Positions 54,501 through 56,687 of a DNA stretch of 64,000 nt are shown piece after piece; position 1 is the first letter of the stretch, and each line of letters opens with the position of its first letter. The translations under genes were made by a program, and so were the position numbers. Source of the stretch: Toxonevra muliebris (taxonomy: Eukaryota > Arthropoda > Insecta > Diptera > Pallopteridae); the NCBI GenBank assembly GCA_963691655.1, contig OY829329.1, positions 14,212,708 through 14,276,707 on the forward strand, written 5' to 3'. The notes beneath the pieces are model-generated. The model ran no database searches. It was not told the DNA's origin and saw only the letters and a list, made by a program, of their open reading frames with translations.

Positions 54501-56687
54501 TATTTTTGTTTTCCTTTTTTTGAATTATTCTGTTCTTCCAAAACAATAAAAAAAATTTTAGACAAAATTTACTAAATCTCTGCACTAATCATTATTCATT
54601 AAAATTGTGGAATAATTTTAATAAGTCAATAAATTTTAGTTTGTTTTTGACTGTACAATAATTTACAGTTGGAATGTAAGGAATGATTTTTATATGCAAA
54701 TTTCATCACATTTGCTTTCAAATTACTTTTTTTTACCATTTCCAAAAAATGAGTCAAAAATTATCCCATTTTGATAAATTTACCTTAATCTGGCAACAAT
54801 GGTTTTTACAGTTTTAATACCTTACTTGCAGCATCAAGACACCAACAAAATGTATATGCATGAGAGAATTTTGACAGATAATTTACATTGACTCTCTAAT
54901 TTAGGTACAACTGTTATTCGTCTTTTGGATTGAGTTTTCGTGAGAGCATAGTTGAAATTCAGATTTTTACTCTAACTAAAATTAGGCATACTGTGGAGAG
55001 AGTGAGAGTGTCTCTGTAAATGCGGTTGTATGTAATGTACAGAATGTTGATACCGACTAAGAACCGTTGTGTGAGAACCTCTCTCTTGTGCTGCTCTCTG
55101 TAACTGCGGTATTATTACATGTATGTACTGTAGAGAATGTTGAAACCGGCTGAGTATTCACCCACTGACTAACACAGCGTAATAATGATGCAGCCTAGCA
55201 ACGTTCAATCGATTGCAGGTCAGCAAATGACTGATACTGATAATATTATATTAGTATAGTAAGGTATATGGGTTGCTTAAAGGCAAATGCCTTTGCTCTG
55301 TTTAGATGAAGATTTTCTATTGGTATAACTAAATTTACTCGAATTCCTAAAAGTATGCAACACTAAGTGCTGTGAATTAAACTTATTTAGTTCAGTGTTA
55401 TTCATTTAAATGTCATATAGTTTATTTAAAACTACTCTCATTTTATAATAATAGTTTCATAAAATACTTTATAGTTTTAGTATAGCAAACAAACGCAAAA
55501 CGTTTTTTAAATTATGCATTTCCCCACAAATGGAAAAGCAATTATAATAAAAAAAGAAGAAGAAAGAACAGCAATAAAAAAAAAAAACAAACAAAAGTAA
55601 AAATAACACATTACTAATAGCAATATGAAAATGAAAAGTAGTTTGTATTGCAGAATGTCTATTGAATTTCAATTGAATTTCCTTTTTCCTTTCTTTCTTG
55701 TTTTCCACTTTTTCTTCTATTTCTCATTCTTATGCACAGCTTCATGCCACAACAGCATACAATGCATTACTGCAACAGCAGCAGCAGCAGCTAATAACAA
55801 GCACCAATACTCCGATCACATATAATCAAATCAATGCACGAACACAGCTGATGACATCATCCACGATAATATCACCAACGACGGCAAATACAACAGGCAT
55901 TGGCGTCGTAGGAGTAGTTGGATTGCATCATGCAGCGGGGTCAGGCGGCGGTGGTGGTGGAATAAATGGCACAATAATTGGCTCACCCACCTCCTCAGCG
56001 TCGTCAGCAGCAGCAGCAGCAGCGGCAGCAACAATAGCAGCTGCCAATGCACACTTGCATCAGCAATTGCATTCAAGTGGTGCTGGCATTGCGGGGGGTG
56101 GCAGTGGAACATTGCCACCCGGACTCGGGAGTGGCAGTGGTTATATATTGAATAGTATCATTAATGGTAGCAATGCGAATGCGGCCGCTGCTGGTCTTCT
56201 CCATCATAATGCTTCCAATATACATGGCAGCAGTGGCAGTATAGGAGGTCGTTCCACCACTACATTGCTGCATCATCATCCACAGCAACATCATCAACAA
56301 CAACAACAACAACAGCAACAACACCACCATCATCATCATCATAACACACATACACTGGGAGGCACAATCGGTGGTGGCAGCGGCAACGGAAGTAGTCGAG
56401 GCGGCCACCATCATATGCCACCGGTTATGTTAACATCACAGACATCGTCTGCGTTGAGTGTTTGCGGTAGCACGCCTGGCTCTGGGATTGGCCTACTTTT
56501 AGGAGGCAGCATTGGTAGCAGTGGTGGTGGTGTTGCTGGAATTGGTGGTGGTATGGCAATGACATCGACCGGTGGCTCAACAGCAACAACGTCCTGTAAT
56601 TCATCCACCGATTTGGATGACAACATAAACATCAATGCTATCAAGGATTGTTTAATGACACAAAGAGTGCCTGAGAGCTGCGTCTGA
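3372..56687 (+). CDS. Sidestep-family Ig/FN3 transmembrane receptor (5'-truncated by window, 17 exons)
   Basis: Probable fly Sidestep-family receptor, a cell-surface ligand or partner of Beaten-path proteins in axon guidance and synaptic matching (family knowledge). The 17 exons listed separately join in phase into 1057 residues after one split codon. Numbering from the first whole codon: second half of Ig1 (1-70, with YRC, Cys51), Ig2 (Cys104-Trp117-Cys156), Ig3 (Cys201-Trp214-Cys252), Ig4 (Cys301-Trp314-Cys351), Ig5 (Cys396-Trp409-Cys449), FN3-like module (about 470-570), transmembrane helix about 586-610, then a roughly 445-residue tail of Gly/Ser, Gln, Ala and His runs. Ig2-Ig5 are each interrupted by introns. 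Sequons such as NGT, NLS, NTT, NTS and NCT suit an extracellular region. The opening FDVRDK and FGSRAKF resemble Side-family Ig1. The signal peptide and first exons lie upstream. The Side paralogue is not resolved. Confidence 0.88.
3994..4475 (+). repeat. Tandem duplication, ~244 bp unit, with internal hairpin
   Basis: TATAAAGGAGAGAGTG recurs at 3997 and 4241 and the following ~230 bases match with few changes. Within each unit a stretch with AGTATAGAAATATAAATGAG is followed by its near-complement CATTTATATTTCCATACT, so each copy can fold into a hairpin. Confidence 0.85.
6450..7796. mobile_element. Putative non-autonomous hAT-like element
   Basis: The left end CAGTGTTGCCAA (6450) is mirrored by TTGGCAACACTG ending at 7796. 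Flanking 8-mers TTGTTTAC and GTGTTTAG agree at 6 of 8 positions and fit the nTnnnnAn pattern of hAT target duplications. Subterminal matching is weak and there is no transposase reading frame, so the ends could be chance or belong to two elements. It contains a tRNA-like SINE module and a (CAA)n-tailed segment near 7560-7577. Confidence 0.45.
6849..6915 (+). repeat. tRNA-derived (SINE-like) head
   Basis: An A-box-like TGGTCTAGTAGTTATTATGG is followed about 30 bases later by B-box-like GGGTTCAATGCTC and then an A-rich stretch. No complete cloverleaf can be drawn, so it reads as a decayed tRNA-derived SINE. The following GGATTCGGTATAAAACTGTA is a motif I associate, from memory, with fly SINE/retroelement bodies. 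Confidence 0.5.
7990..8120. repeat. GAGAG-rich simple repeats
   Basis: Two (GA)n runs of about 20 bases sit roughly 100 bases apart in a wider GAGAG-rich stretch. Simple sequence; possible GAGA-factor sites, not shown. Confidence 0.7.
8949..9082. mobile_element. Short TIR element, CAGTAATCC family, copy b
   Basis: Left end CAGTAATCCCCAGTTAATTG; the right end reads GGATTACTG; TA flanks both sides. 134 bp, no coding. The interior is rich in TTAATTG, as in copy c. Confidence 0.8.
9560..10380 (+). repeat. Imperfect tandem repeat, 220-300 bp units
   Basis: The sequence ACTGTACTGTG followed by a TTCTCTCGA block, CACCGCCATACATT, GTTTATCT, GAGAGAATTTTGACAG and GACGCTGAC recurs at about 9577, 9801 and 10099, with the lead-in GAGCAAACGGCAA repeated at about 9766, 10058 and 10330. 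A diverged single copy lies at 54825-54960. Confidence 0.8.
10652..10745 (+). CDS. Side-family receptor, exon 2 (end of Ig1)
   Basis: Acceptor CATTTACAG, donor A|GTGAGT. In phase 0, out phase 1. Residues 40-70 contain DQGIYRCRIDF, the F-strand motif with the second Ig1 cysteine (Cys51), and the G-strand FRFNLSVI with an NLS sequon. Confidence 0.93.
12412..12532 (+). mobile_element. IR120 short inverted-repeat element, copy 1
   Basis: 121 bp starting CAGCGTAAGCCA and ending TGGCCACCGCTG, an imperfect inverted repeat. Characteristic interior: GACTTGCACGCAGGCAAA, GAAATTTCACAC, TCAATCGATCA. A near-full copy is at 25801-25922, a reversed one at 35892-35991, and a fragment near 48750-48785. Confidence 0.8.
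13150..13600 (+). repeat. Degenerate ~195 bp tandem repeat
   Basis: A segment around TTTAAAATCCGGCTTGTTGA recurs in diverged form as ATTAAACTCAAGTTTGTTGA and CCCAAAATCTAGCTTATCG, about 195 bases apart. Old and weak. Confidence 0.45.
13780..14330 (+). repeat. Degenerate short tandem repeat (TGCCTTTGGCTGCATYTTAC type)
   Basis: Many diverged copies of a unit like TTGCCTTTGGCTGCATTTTAC with variants (CTCAGGCTGCC, CTCTGACT). Old satellite-like DNA. Confidence 0.6.
14388..14478. repeat. CTCTC/TATATGAA palindrome relic (family P, weak copy)
   Basis: CTCTC run, TTTTTATATGAAATTTTTTCG, then a partly complementary half with GAGAGCATAAGAAAAATGCAT. Looser than the copies at 36110, 37360 and 50221. Confidence 0.4.
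15132..15245 (+). CDS. Side-family receptor, exon 3 (Ig2, first half)
   Basis: Acceptor CTTACTTTCAG, donor G|GTAAGT, phases 1 in and 1 out. The split codon restores Ile (71). Residues 72-108 carry LPEQPIILD, an NGT sequon and DDIVITCRVVG with the first Ig2 cysteine (Cys104). Confidence 0.94.
15246..15638 (+). other. Intron 3 (393 bp)
   Basis: Short AT-rich intron inside Ig2, with a T-rich tract at 15555-15590 ahead of the acceptor. Nothing else seen. Confidence 0.85.
15639..15842 (+). CDS. Side-family receptor, exon 4 (Ig2, second half)
   Basis: Acceptor AATTCCAG, donor T|GTAAGT, phase 1 in and out. The split codon restores Gly109. Residues 110-176 include PQVRWLVNG (core Trp117), NRLLWPSV and DLNSVFTCQA (Cys156), closing Ig2. 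Confidence 0.95.
15908..16069. mobile_element. Short TIR element, CAGTAATCCCCG family, copy c
   Basis: Begins CAGTAATCCCCGTTTAATTG and ends CAATTAATCGGGGATTACTG, an almost perfect terminal inverted repeat of about 20 bp, with TA on each side. 162 bp, no reading frame. The best-preserved copy of this family here. Confidence 0.88.
16616..17105 (+). repeat. Imperfect duplication, ~150-200 bp units
   Basis: GAGAGAAACTG, CTCTGCTCTTTTTC, CTGAGAGT, GTTAATWCTAAATTACAA, CGCATCATG and GCAGCGCTGCTCTGGTTAG occur in the same order at 16663-16822 and 16958-17085. Confidence 0.75.
17389..17870 (+). repeat. Imperfect duplication, ~250 bp units
   Basis: CTGTTGATACTYTCTACA, TATCKGCACAAACA, GGAAAGTTCAGTTA, CTCTCACTAAA, ATTAAACTGCRAGAAGTC and ATGYAGCCGA occur in order in 17389-17645 and again in 17649-17870. 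The second copy is shorter. Confidence 0.75.
18060..18330 (+). repeat. 98-bp tandem repeat, ~2.8 copies, nearly identical
   Basis: AGAGTATTCTGTAATTGT recurs at 18061, 18159 and 18257 (98-base period), followed by TATTATAATACTGGACA and a GAGA-rich segment. Units differ at only a few bases, so the expansion is recent. The same lead motif occurs once at 16863. Confidence 0.9.
18403..18526. mobile_element. Short TIR element, TTTCACTATGT family, copy 1
   Basis: Starts TTTCACTATGTTAAATTCAA and ends GACATAGTGAAAAA. The interior has a TTTCTTTCTCTC run followed by GCCATTGAGTATG. Related to 48090-48199 (best TIR) and 59117-59238. Confidence 0.65.
19114..19259 (+). CDS. Side-family receptor, exon 5 (Ig3, first half)
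   Basis: Acceptor TTTATAG after a long T-rich tract; donor AAG|GTAGGT; phase 1 in, 0 out. The split codon gives Leu177. Residues 178-225: VKIIDPPSSM, YEVVCEST (Cys201), SRPNAIITWYKGKRQL (core Trp214). Confidence 0.94.
20010..20985 (+). repeat. Degenerate satellite, (A)GACCAAAATTCA unit, about 1 kb
   Basis: Dozens of diverged words such as TTAGACCAAAATTCAGACCA, ATTTAGACCAAAATT and AACCAAAATTC at roughly 12-16 base spacing. It is the reverse complement of the TGAATTTTGGTCT satellite in intron 12 (43440-46150), so the two intronic blocks are the same family in opposite orientation. Confidence 0.85.
21225..21545 (+). repeat. 18-bp minisatellite, ~17 copies
   Basis: The unit TACTGTTAAACGATTCTG repeats with substitutions (GTTAAATGATTC, GGTAAATGATTC, CAATTAAACG). 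Because 18 is divisible by 3 it leaves a 97-codon frame with an LLNDSV repeat, which I regard as a by-product of the repeat. Confidence 0.92.
21921..22065 (+). CDS. Side-family receptor, exon 6 (Ig3, second half)
   Basis: Acceptor AAATTTCAG, donor T|GTAAGT, phase 0 in, 1 out. Residues 226-273: DDISKNTTRSELSF (NTT sequon), DDDGKSITCRSENP (Cys252) and LETMWKLNVV, closing Ig3. Confidence 0.95.
22304..24033. mobile_element. Mariner-like TIR pair enclosing a GAATTCT satellite
   Basis: The 23-base left end (22304-22326) begins CAGTTGGAGACAAAAG; the complement of the right end (24011-24033) begins CAGTTGGGCACAAAAT. I count 18 of 23 identical over both ends. TA precedes the left end; the right flank is TT rather than TA. 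These fit Tc1/mariner-type termini. Almost all the interior is satellite DNA and no transposase frame exists. Confidence 0.65.
22370..23985. repeat. GAATTCT / GAATTTGAATTCT satellite, ~1.6 kb
   Basis: A perfect run of the heptamer GAATTCT at about 22590-22762 sits among 13-bp units GAATTTGAATTCT and variants (GAATACTGAGTTCT, TTTTCTGAATTTG). Higher-order repeats of a few hundred bases are visible: the GTTTTCTGAATTTG / GAATACTGAGTTC block recurs near 22980, 23305 and 23590. Each unit holds the palindrome GAATTC, so either strand can fold on itself. Confidence 0.95.
25801..25922 (+). mobile_element. IR120 short inverted-repeat element, copy 2
   Basis: CAGCGTAGGCCAAAGACTTG through GGTGGCCACGGCTG, co-linear with the copy at 12412-12532 with few substitutions and no large indels. 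Confidence 0.82.
25940..26260 (+). repeat. Imperfect tandem duplication, ~172 bp
   Basis: TTTAAAATGYTYTSTGCTAG, AGCTGTAGTGAGCGAAAGT, a GTGATT-TGTTRGGTATTCGAGAGAG block and GCCCTCGATT appear in the same order from 25944 and from 26116. Confidence 0.75.
27405..27660 (-). repeat. Dispersed repeat R1, copy 2 (reverse orientation)
   Basis: TTTAATGAAACTGCAAAATT, ACGACTGCATGACTACATG, TAGTTGTAATCGT and GAGAGAAGTGAGAGCAG are the reverse complement, in order, of the R1 copies at 290-525 and 63740-63960. Confidence 0.8.
28855..28985 (+). repeat. GAGAGAGAGTGG microsatellite
   Basis: Near-perfect tandem GAGAGAGAGTGG units with two-base length variants over about 130 bases. Simple sequence. Confidence 0.95.
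29318..29448 (+). CDS. Side-family receptor, exon 7 (Ig4, first half)
   Basis: Acceptor ATTTTCAG, donor AAT|GTAAGT, phase 1 in, 0 out. The split codon gives Tyr274. Residues 275-317: PPLVTLRLGS, EGDDVYFECHVQSNP (Cys301), LLWLHN (core Trp314). The PP-V-L-G-S...G-D-V...C pattern is typical of this position in the family. Confidence 0.95.
29449..31648 (+). other. Intron 7 (2.2 kb)
   Basis: (CAA)n and GATGAT microsatellites near 29500-29730, AT-rich DNA, then a tandem array (30410-30995). A CTCTC-rich polypyrimidine tract (31545-31640) precedes the acceptor. No coding exon recognised. Confidence 0.75.
30410..30995 (+). repeat. 109-bp tandem repeat inside a larger duplication
   Basis: GAGTCTGAAGAGAAGTCGGC starts at 30513, 30622 and 30731 (109-base period, almost identical units), with a related start at 30951. 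The sequence preceding the first unit (30410-30512) is repeated in diverged form at 30845-30950, so a larger unit was duplicated and then triplicated internally. Confidence 0.88.
31649..31808 (+). CDS. Side-family receptor, exon 8 (Ig4, second half)
   Basis: Acceptor TTATATAG, donor T|GTAAGT, phase 0 in, 1 out. Residues 318-370: GIHLEHNTSA (NTS sequon), SNQSLVLQKITKHYAG, NYACSAINDEG (Cys351), LPLRVK. The Y-x-C-x-A-x-N F-strand signature is clear. Confidence 0.96.
31809..34284 (+). other. Intron 8 (2.5 kb)
   Basis: AT-rich with several poly-A/T runs. A diverged stretch near 32640-32750 with AATTAAACGG repeats resembles interiors of the CAGTAATCC elements. A CTCTC-containing tandem repeat lies at 33025-33620. 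No coding exon recognised. Confidence 0.75.
33025..33620 (+). repeat. ~122-bp tandem repeat with CTCTC core, ~5 copies
   Basis: The block GATCCACTCTAAYGRATTAT, AAATATGAWCAAAAAACTC, a CTCTCT run, CTGAGAGTCAAAATATCAAA and GGCGAAAACTGTRTTACATT repeats with CTCTC runs starting near 33060, 33184, 33306, 33428 and 33551. CT runs vary in length between units. Confidence 0.88.
34285..34387 (+). CDS. Side-family receptor, exon 9 (Ig5, first half)
   Basis: Acceptor TTTTATACAG, donor AG|GTATGT, phase 1 in, 2 out. The split codon gives Tyr371. Residues 372-404: TPVCKHLDRVI, KDETVEVACEIQADPPP (Cys396). P-V-C is an expected feature ahead of the last Ig domain in Side-type and related receptors. Confidence 0.95.
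35892..35991 (-). mobile_element. IR120 short inverted-repeat element, copy 3 (reverse, 3'-truncated)
   Basis: CAGCGGTGGCCACCTATACA, TGATCGATTGAGCAC, GAAATGAACTCTGTACGTGT and AAATTTCTTACGCT are the reverse complement of the copies at 12412 and 25801. Similarity stops after TGCTGCGTG, so the far terminus is missing or diverged. Confidence 0.78.
36110..36196. mobile_element. Palindromic element, family P, copy 1
   Basis: AAGTGCCGCGCTCTCTTTTG, TTTTTTTATATGAAGTT, a short loop, then AACTTCATATAAAAAAACAG and AAAAG. Nearly the whole unit folds as one hairpin. Shares its left edge (GTGCYGC/CAGCA-CTCTCTT) with 37360 and 50221. Confidence 0.7.
36510..36621 (+). CDS. Side-family receptor, exon 10 (Ig5, middle)
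   Basis: Acceptor CCCCTGCAG after a T/C tract, donor CAG|GTTTGT, phase 2 in, 0 out. The split codon gives Arg405. Residues 406-442: TFRWKFNNSGE (core Trp409), ERFSVNGSRSILKYTPVTDQ (NGS sequon). Confidence 0.95.
36649..36776. mobile_element. Short TIR element, CAGTACTTTTCG type (pogo/mariner-like), copy d
   Basis: Left end CCGTACTTTTCGCTTAA, right-end complement CAGTACTTTTCGTTTAA, flanked by TA on both sides; 128 bp. It occupies half of the 249-bp intron 10 (36622-36870), leaving only about 27 bases after the donor and about 94 before the acceptor. Confidence 0.75.
36871..36952 (+). CDS. Side-family receptor, exon 11 (end of Ig5)
   Basis: Acceptor CATCTACAG, donor G|GTAAAT, phase 0 in, 1 out. 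Residues 443-469: DYGTLSCWASNEVG (Cys449), PCLFQVVLA. The D-Y-G-x-x-x-C-x-A-x-N motif closes Ig5. Confidence 0.96.
36953..38056 (+). other. Intron 11 (1.1 kb)
   Basis: Contains the family-P palindrome at 37360-37467 and an ATTC/CATC-rich stretch before the acceptor. No coding sequence seen. Confidence 0.8.
37360..37467. mobile_element. Palindromic element, family P, copy 2
   Basis: ATAGCAGCACTCTCTTTTG, TTTATATGAAGTTTTTACTC, loop, GAGCGAAAACTTCATATA, AAAAGAGAAAGAGAG. Strong foldback over about 100 bases. Confidence 0.75.
38057..38198 (+). CDS. Side-family receptor, exon 12 (FN3-like module, first half)
   Basis: Acceptor AACACACAG, donor AG|GTAAGC, phase 1 in, 2 out. The split codon gives Ala470. 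Residues 471-516: LPNAVTNCTVFNRTEL (NCT, NRT sequons), NVDIQCIPGYDGGLPQIF, LEMFSTRTGIT. A conserved Cys pair and G-x-D-G-G-L-P-Q mark the membrane-proximal FN3-like module of the Side family. Confidence 0.95.
39281..39392. mobile_element. Short TIR element, CCCAGATATGCCCA family
   Basis: CCCAGATATGCCCATTG at the left and CATTGGGCATATCTGGG at the right; 112 bp. TTAA precedes it, but no clear duplication follows. A single end, ACCCAGATATGCCCAT, recurs at 41825-41840. Confidence 0.75.
39460..40400 (+). repeat. Imperfect ~420-bp tandem duplication, second copy interrupted
   Basis: CTCTCGTGTTKGYAAA, CATAGRCAAAAAC, GTTTGAGYRTGAAYAACGG, TTAGTGTAAATTTACTCA, ACAAAAACAATTCTTT, TTTTGTAATG and AATGAATCTCAYCAGCAGC appear in order in 39560-39845 and 39975-40380. 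The second copy is longer because of the foldback element at 40199-40339. Confidence 0.85.
40199..40339. mobile_element. Foldback element with ~49-bp terminal inverted repeats
   Basis: Left arm begins ACGAGCAATAATTCATTGCA; the right arm ends TGCAATGAATTATTGCTCGT. The match extends about 49 bases with a few mismatches around a ~43-base AT-rich spacer. The neighbouring duplicate lacks this sequence, supporting an insertion. No coding capacity; family unknown. Confidence 0.88.
42570..42760 (+). repeat. Purine-rich GGGATAAGGG-type repeat
   Basis: Many variants of GGGATAAGGGAG, GGGATAAAGTAGGGTAAG and GGGAATAAGG. Strand-asymmetric (purine on +). Confidence 0.75.
43440..46150 (-). repeat. Degenerate satellite, TGAATTTTGGTCT unit, about 2.7 kb
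   Basis: Hundreds of diverged words such as GGTCTGAATTTTGGTCTAAA, TTTCGTCTGATTTTTGG and GAACTTTGGTCTG. Reverse complement of the 20010-20985 block in intron 5. The block encloses a recently homogenised array (45437-45715). The + strand is G/T-rich. Confidence 0.92.
45437..45715 (+). repeat. 13-bp near-perfect tandem array (GGTCTGGATTTTT), ~20 copies
   Basis: The unit GGTCTGGATTTTT repeats with isolated changes (GGATGC, GGTCAGG, GGTCTTG) in the middle of the degenerate satellite. Since 13 is not a multiple of 3, several frames stay open with a 13-residue period (FLVWIFGLDFWSG). These frames are artefacts of the repeat. Confidence 0.95.
46809..46990 (+). CDS. Side-family receptor, exon 13 (FN3-like module, second half)
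   Basis: Acceptor CTTCGCACAG after a T-rich tract, donor G|GTAAGT, phase 2 in, 1 out. The split codon gives Arg517. Residues 518-577: FNLTNAEEPQFSLENL (NLT), ENNSLKLRIYAFNQKGRS (NNS; Y-A-x-N-x-x-G-R-S is the FN3 F/G-strand pattern), VHDFIIGSTAYRT. Confidence 0.95.
47690..48360 (+). repeat. Degenerate (CTGACTCACTNA)n repeat
   Basis: Repeated ACTGACT, GACTCACTCACTGA and GATTGACT words. Interrupted by a putative element at about 47760-47876 (CGTTGTGTACG versus CACAACGTATGG near its ends) and by the TIR element at 48090-48199. Confidence 0.8.
48090..48199. mobile_element. Short TIR element, GGTTTTCACTAT family, copy 2
   Basis: Left end GGTTTTCACTATTTCA, right end TTTGACATAGTGAAAACC; 110 bp. A GAGAAAGAAAGAGAG run lies inside. 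It interrupts the CTGACT repeat, which resumes on both sides, so it is an insertion. Confidence 0.82.
48504..48683. mobile_element. Short TIR element, AAATTATCGTAAGCG family
   Basis: Left end AAATTATCGTAAGCGCCA; right end TGTCGCTTACGATAATTT; about 180 bp; no coding. Only copy in the window. Confidence 0.78.
48853..49402 (+). promoter_or_regulatory. AG-exclusion zone / distant branch point for exon 14
   Basis: No AG dinucleotide occurs between the AG at 48851-48852 and the acceptor AG at 49403-49404. Near its 5' end is a branch-site-like CTAAT (48889-48893) followed at once by a pyrimidine-rich tract (48894-48930). The zone just before the acceptor is instead CA/CAA-rich and lacks a polypyrimidine tract. 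This is the known signature of a distant branch point, where the spliceosome uses the first AG downstream. Confidence 0.75.
49405..49592 (+). CDS. Side-family receptor, exon 14 (transmembrane segment)
   Basis: Acceptor AAAATAG without a local pyrimidine tract, donor AAG|GTAAGA, phase 1 in, 0 out. The split codon gives Asp578. Residues 579-640: NDVSLTLS, then a hydrophobic helix from about PVIVGSVLTIVI to MVTFL (about 586-610), then basic HNLRRNRQ, so the C terminus is cytoplasmic. No other acceptor AG exists for 550 bases upstream, which fixes this start. Confidence 0.9.
49593..49869 (+). other. Intron 14 (277 bp)
   Basis: Short AT-rich intron with conventional borders (GTAAGA, GCTTTCAG). 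Nothing else seen. Confidence 0.85.
49870..49981 (+). CDS. Side-family receptor, exon 15 (juxtamembrane cytoplasmic)
   Basis: Acceptor ATTGCTTTCAG, donor G|GTGAGT, phase 0 in, 1 out. Residues 641-677: KSGNMEKPRWQHTDIK, SSEDLVEDERDPDVIPSQY. Acidic DERDPDVIPSQY looks like a conserved cytoplasmic motif rather than low-complexity sequence; I recall similar DPDVIP-type stretches in fly Side proteins but could not check. Confidence 0.92.
50221..50318. mobile_element. Palindromic element, family P, copy 3
   Basis: CAAGTGCTGCACTCTCTTCG, TTTTTTTATATGATGTTTTG, CGCTCTCTTAAATTGAGAGC, GTAAAAACTTCATATAAACA, GAACGAAAAGAGAG. The central CGCTCTC...GAGAGCG is a perfect hairpin tip. Confidence 0.78.
50910..51307 (+). 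promoter_or_regulatory. AG-exclusion zone / distant branch point for exon 16
   Basis: No AG between 50908-50909 and the acceptor AG at 51308-51309 (398 bases). At the far end, a branch-like TTAAT (50938-50942) leads into a polypyrimidine tract (50951-50999). A second candidate is CTAAC at 51089-51093. The stretch next to the acceptor is A/C-rich. Confidence 0.7.
51310..51503 (+). CDS. Side-family receptor, exon 16 (Gly/Ser-rich cytoplasmic)
   Basis: Acceptor CAACAACCAG, donor AAT|GTAAGT, phase 1 in, 0 out. The split codon gives Val678. Residues 679-742: Gly/Ser/Asn repeats, then GQDHHFTAIPASKWSPNSN. Weak local acceptor, but it is the only AG for about 400 bases and phases match on both sides. 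The Gly/Ser stretch is probably disordered. Confidence 0.8.
52021..52104. mobile_element. Short element with perfect 19-bp TIRs (ATATCGTCGCCTGAGAATT)
   Basis: ATATCGTCGCCTGAGAATT at 52021 is exactly mirrored by AATTCTCAGGCGACGATAT ending at 52104, and the next bases are also partly complementary. A diverged half-copy, CGTCGCCTGTGAATTG, lies near 21009. Confidence 0.82.
54825..54960 (+). repeat. Dispersed copy of the 9560-10380 repeat
   Basis: GCATGAGAGAATTTTGACAG followed by a GACTCTCTAATTTAGGTA block and CTGTTATTCGTCTTTTG parallels the tandem units at 9660-9780, 9925-10040 and 10220-10320. Confidence 0.65.
55740..56687 (+). CDS. Side-family receptor, exon 17 (terminal; low-complexity tail and C terminus)
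   Basis: Acceptor TTATGCACAG after a T/C tract; phase 0 in; TGA stop at 56685-56687. Residues 743-1057: LHATTAYNALL, a Gln run (CAG/CAA codons), Gly-rich segments, an Ala run near 56000-56045, and a Gln/His run near 56270-56345. A non-repetitive end follows: SCNSSTDLDDNININAIKDC and TQRVPESCV. The last three residues, Ser-Cys-Val, fit the class I PDZ ligand rule. The homopolymeric tracts are probably disordered and length-variable. Confidence 0.92.
   Translation, partial: LHATTAYNALLQQQQQQLITSTNTPITYNQINARTQLMTSSTIISPTTANTTGIGVVGVVGLHHAAGSGGGGGGINGTIIGSPTSSASSAAAAAAAATIAAANAHLHQQLHSSGAGIAGGGSGTLPPGLGSGSGYILNSIINGSNANAAAAGLLHHNASNIHGSSGSIGGRSTTTLLHHHPQQHHQQQQQQQQQHHHHHHHNTHTLGGTIGGGSGNGSSRGGHHHMPPVMLTSQTSSALSVCGSTPGSGIGLLLGGSIGSSGGGVAGIGGGMAMTSTGGSTATTSCNSSTDLDDNININAIKDCLMTQRVPESCV

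Larger units (their letters stand above)
51504..55739 (+). other. Intron 16 (4.2 kb)
   Basis: Contains an 84-bp TIR element (52021-52104), TG/CA microsatellites (52765-52790, 53410-53432), an AT-rich stretch with TATTTTGAT palindromes (54160-54260), and a diverged copy of the 9560-10380 repeat (54825-54960). A strong T/C-rich tract (55675-55735) precedes the acceptor. Confidence 0.75.
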
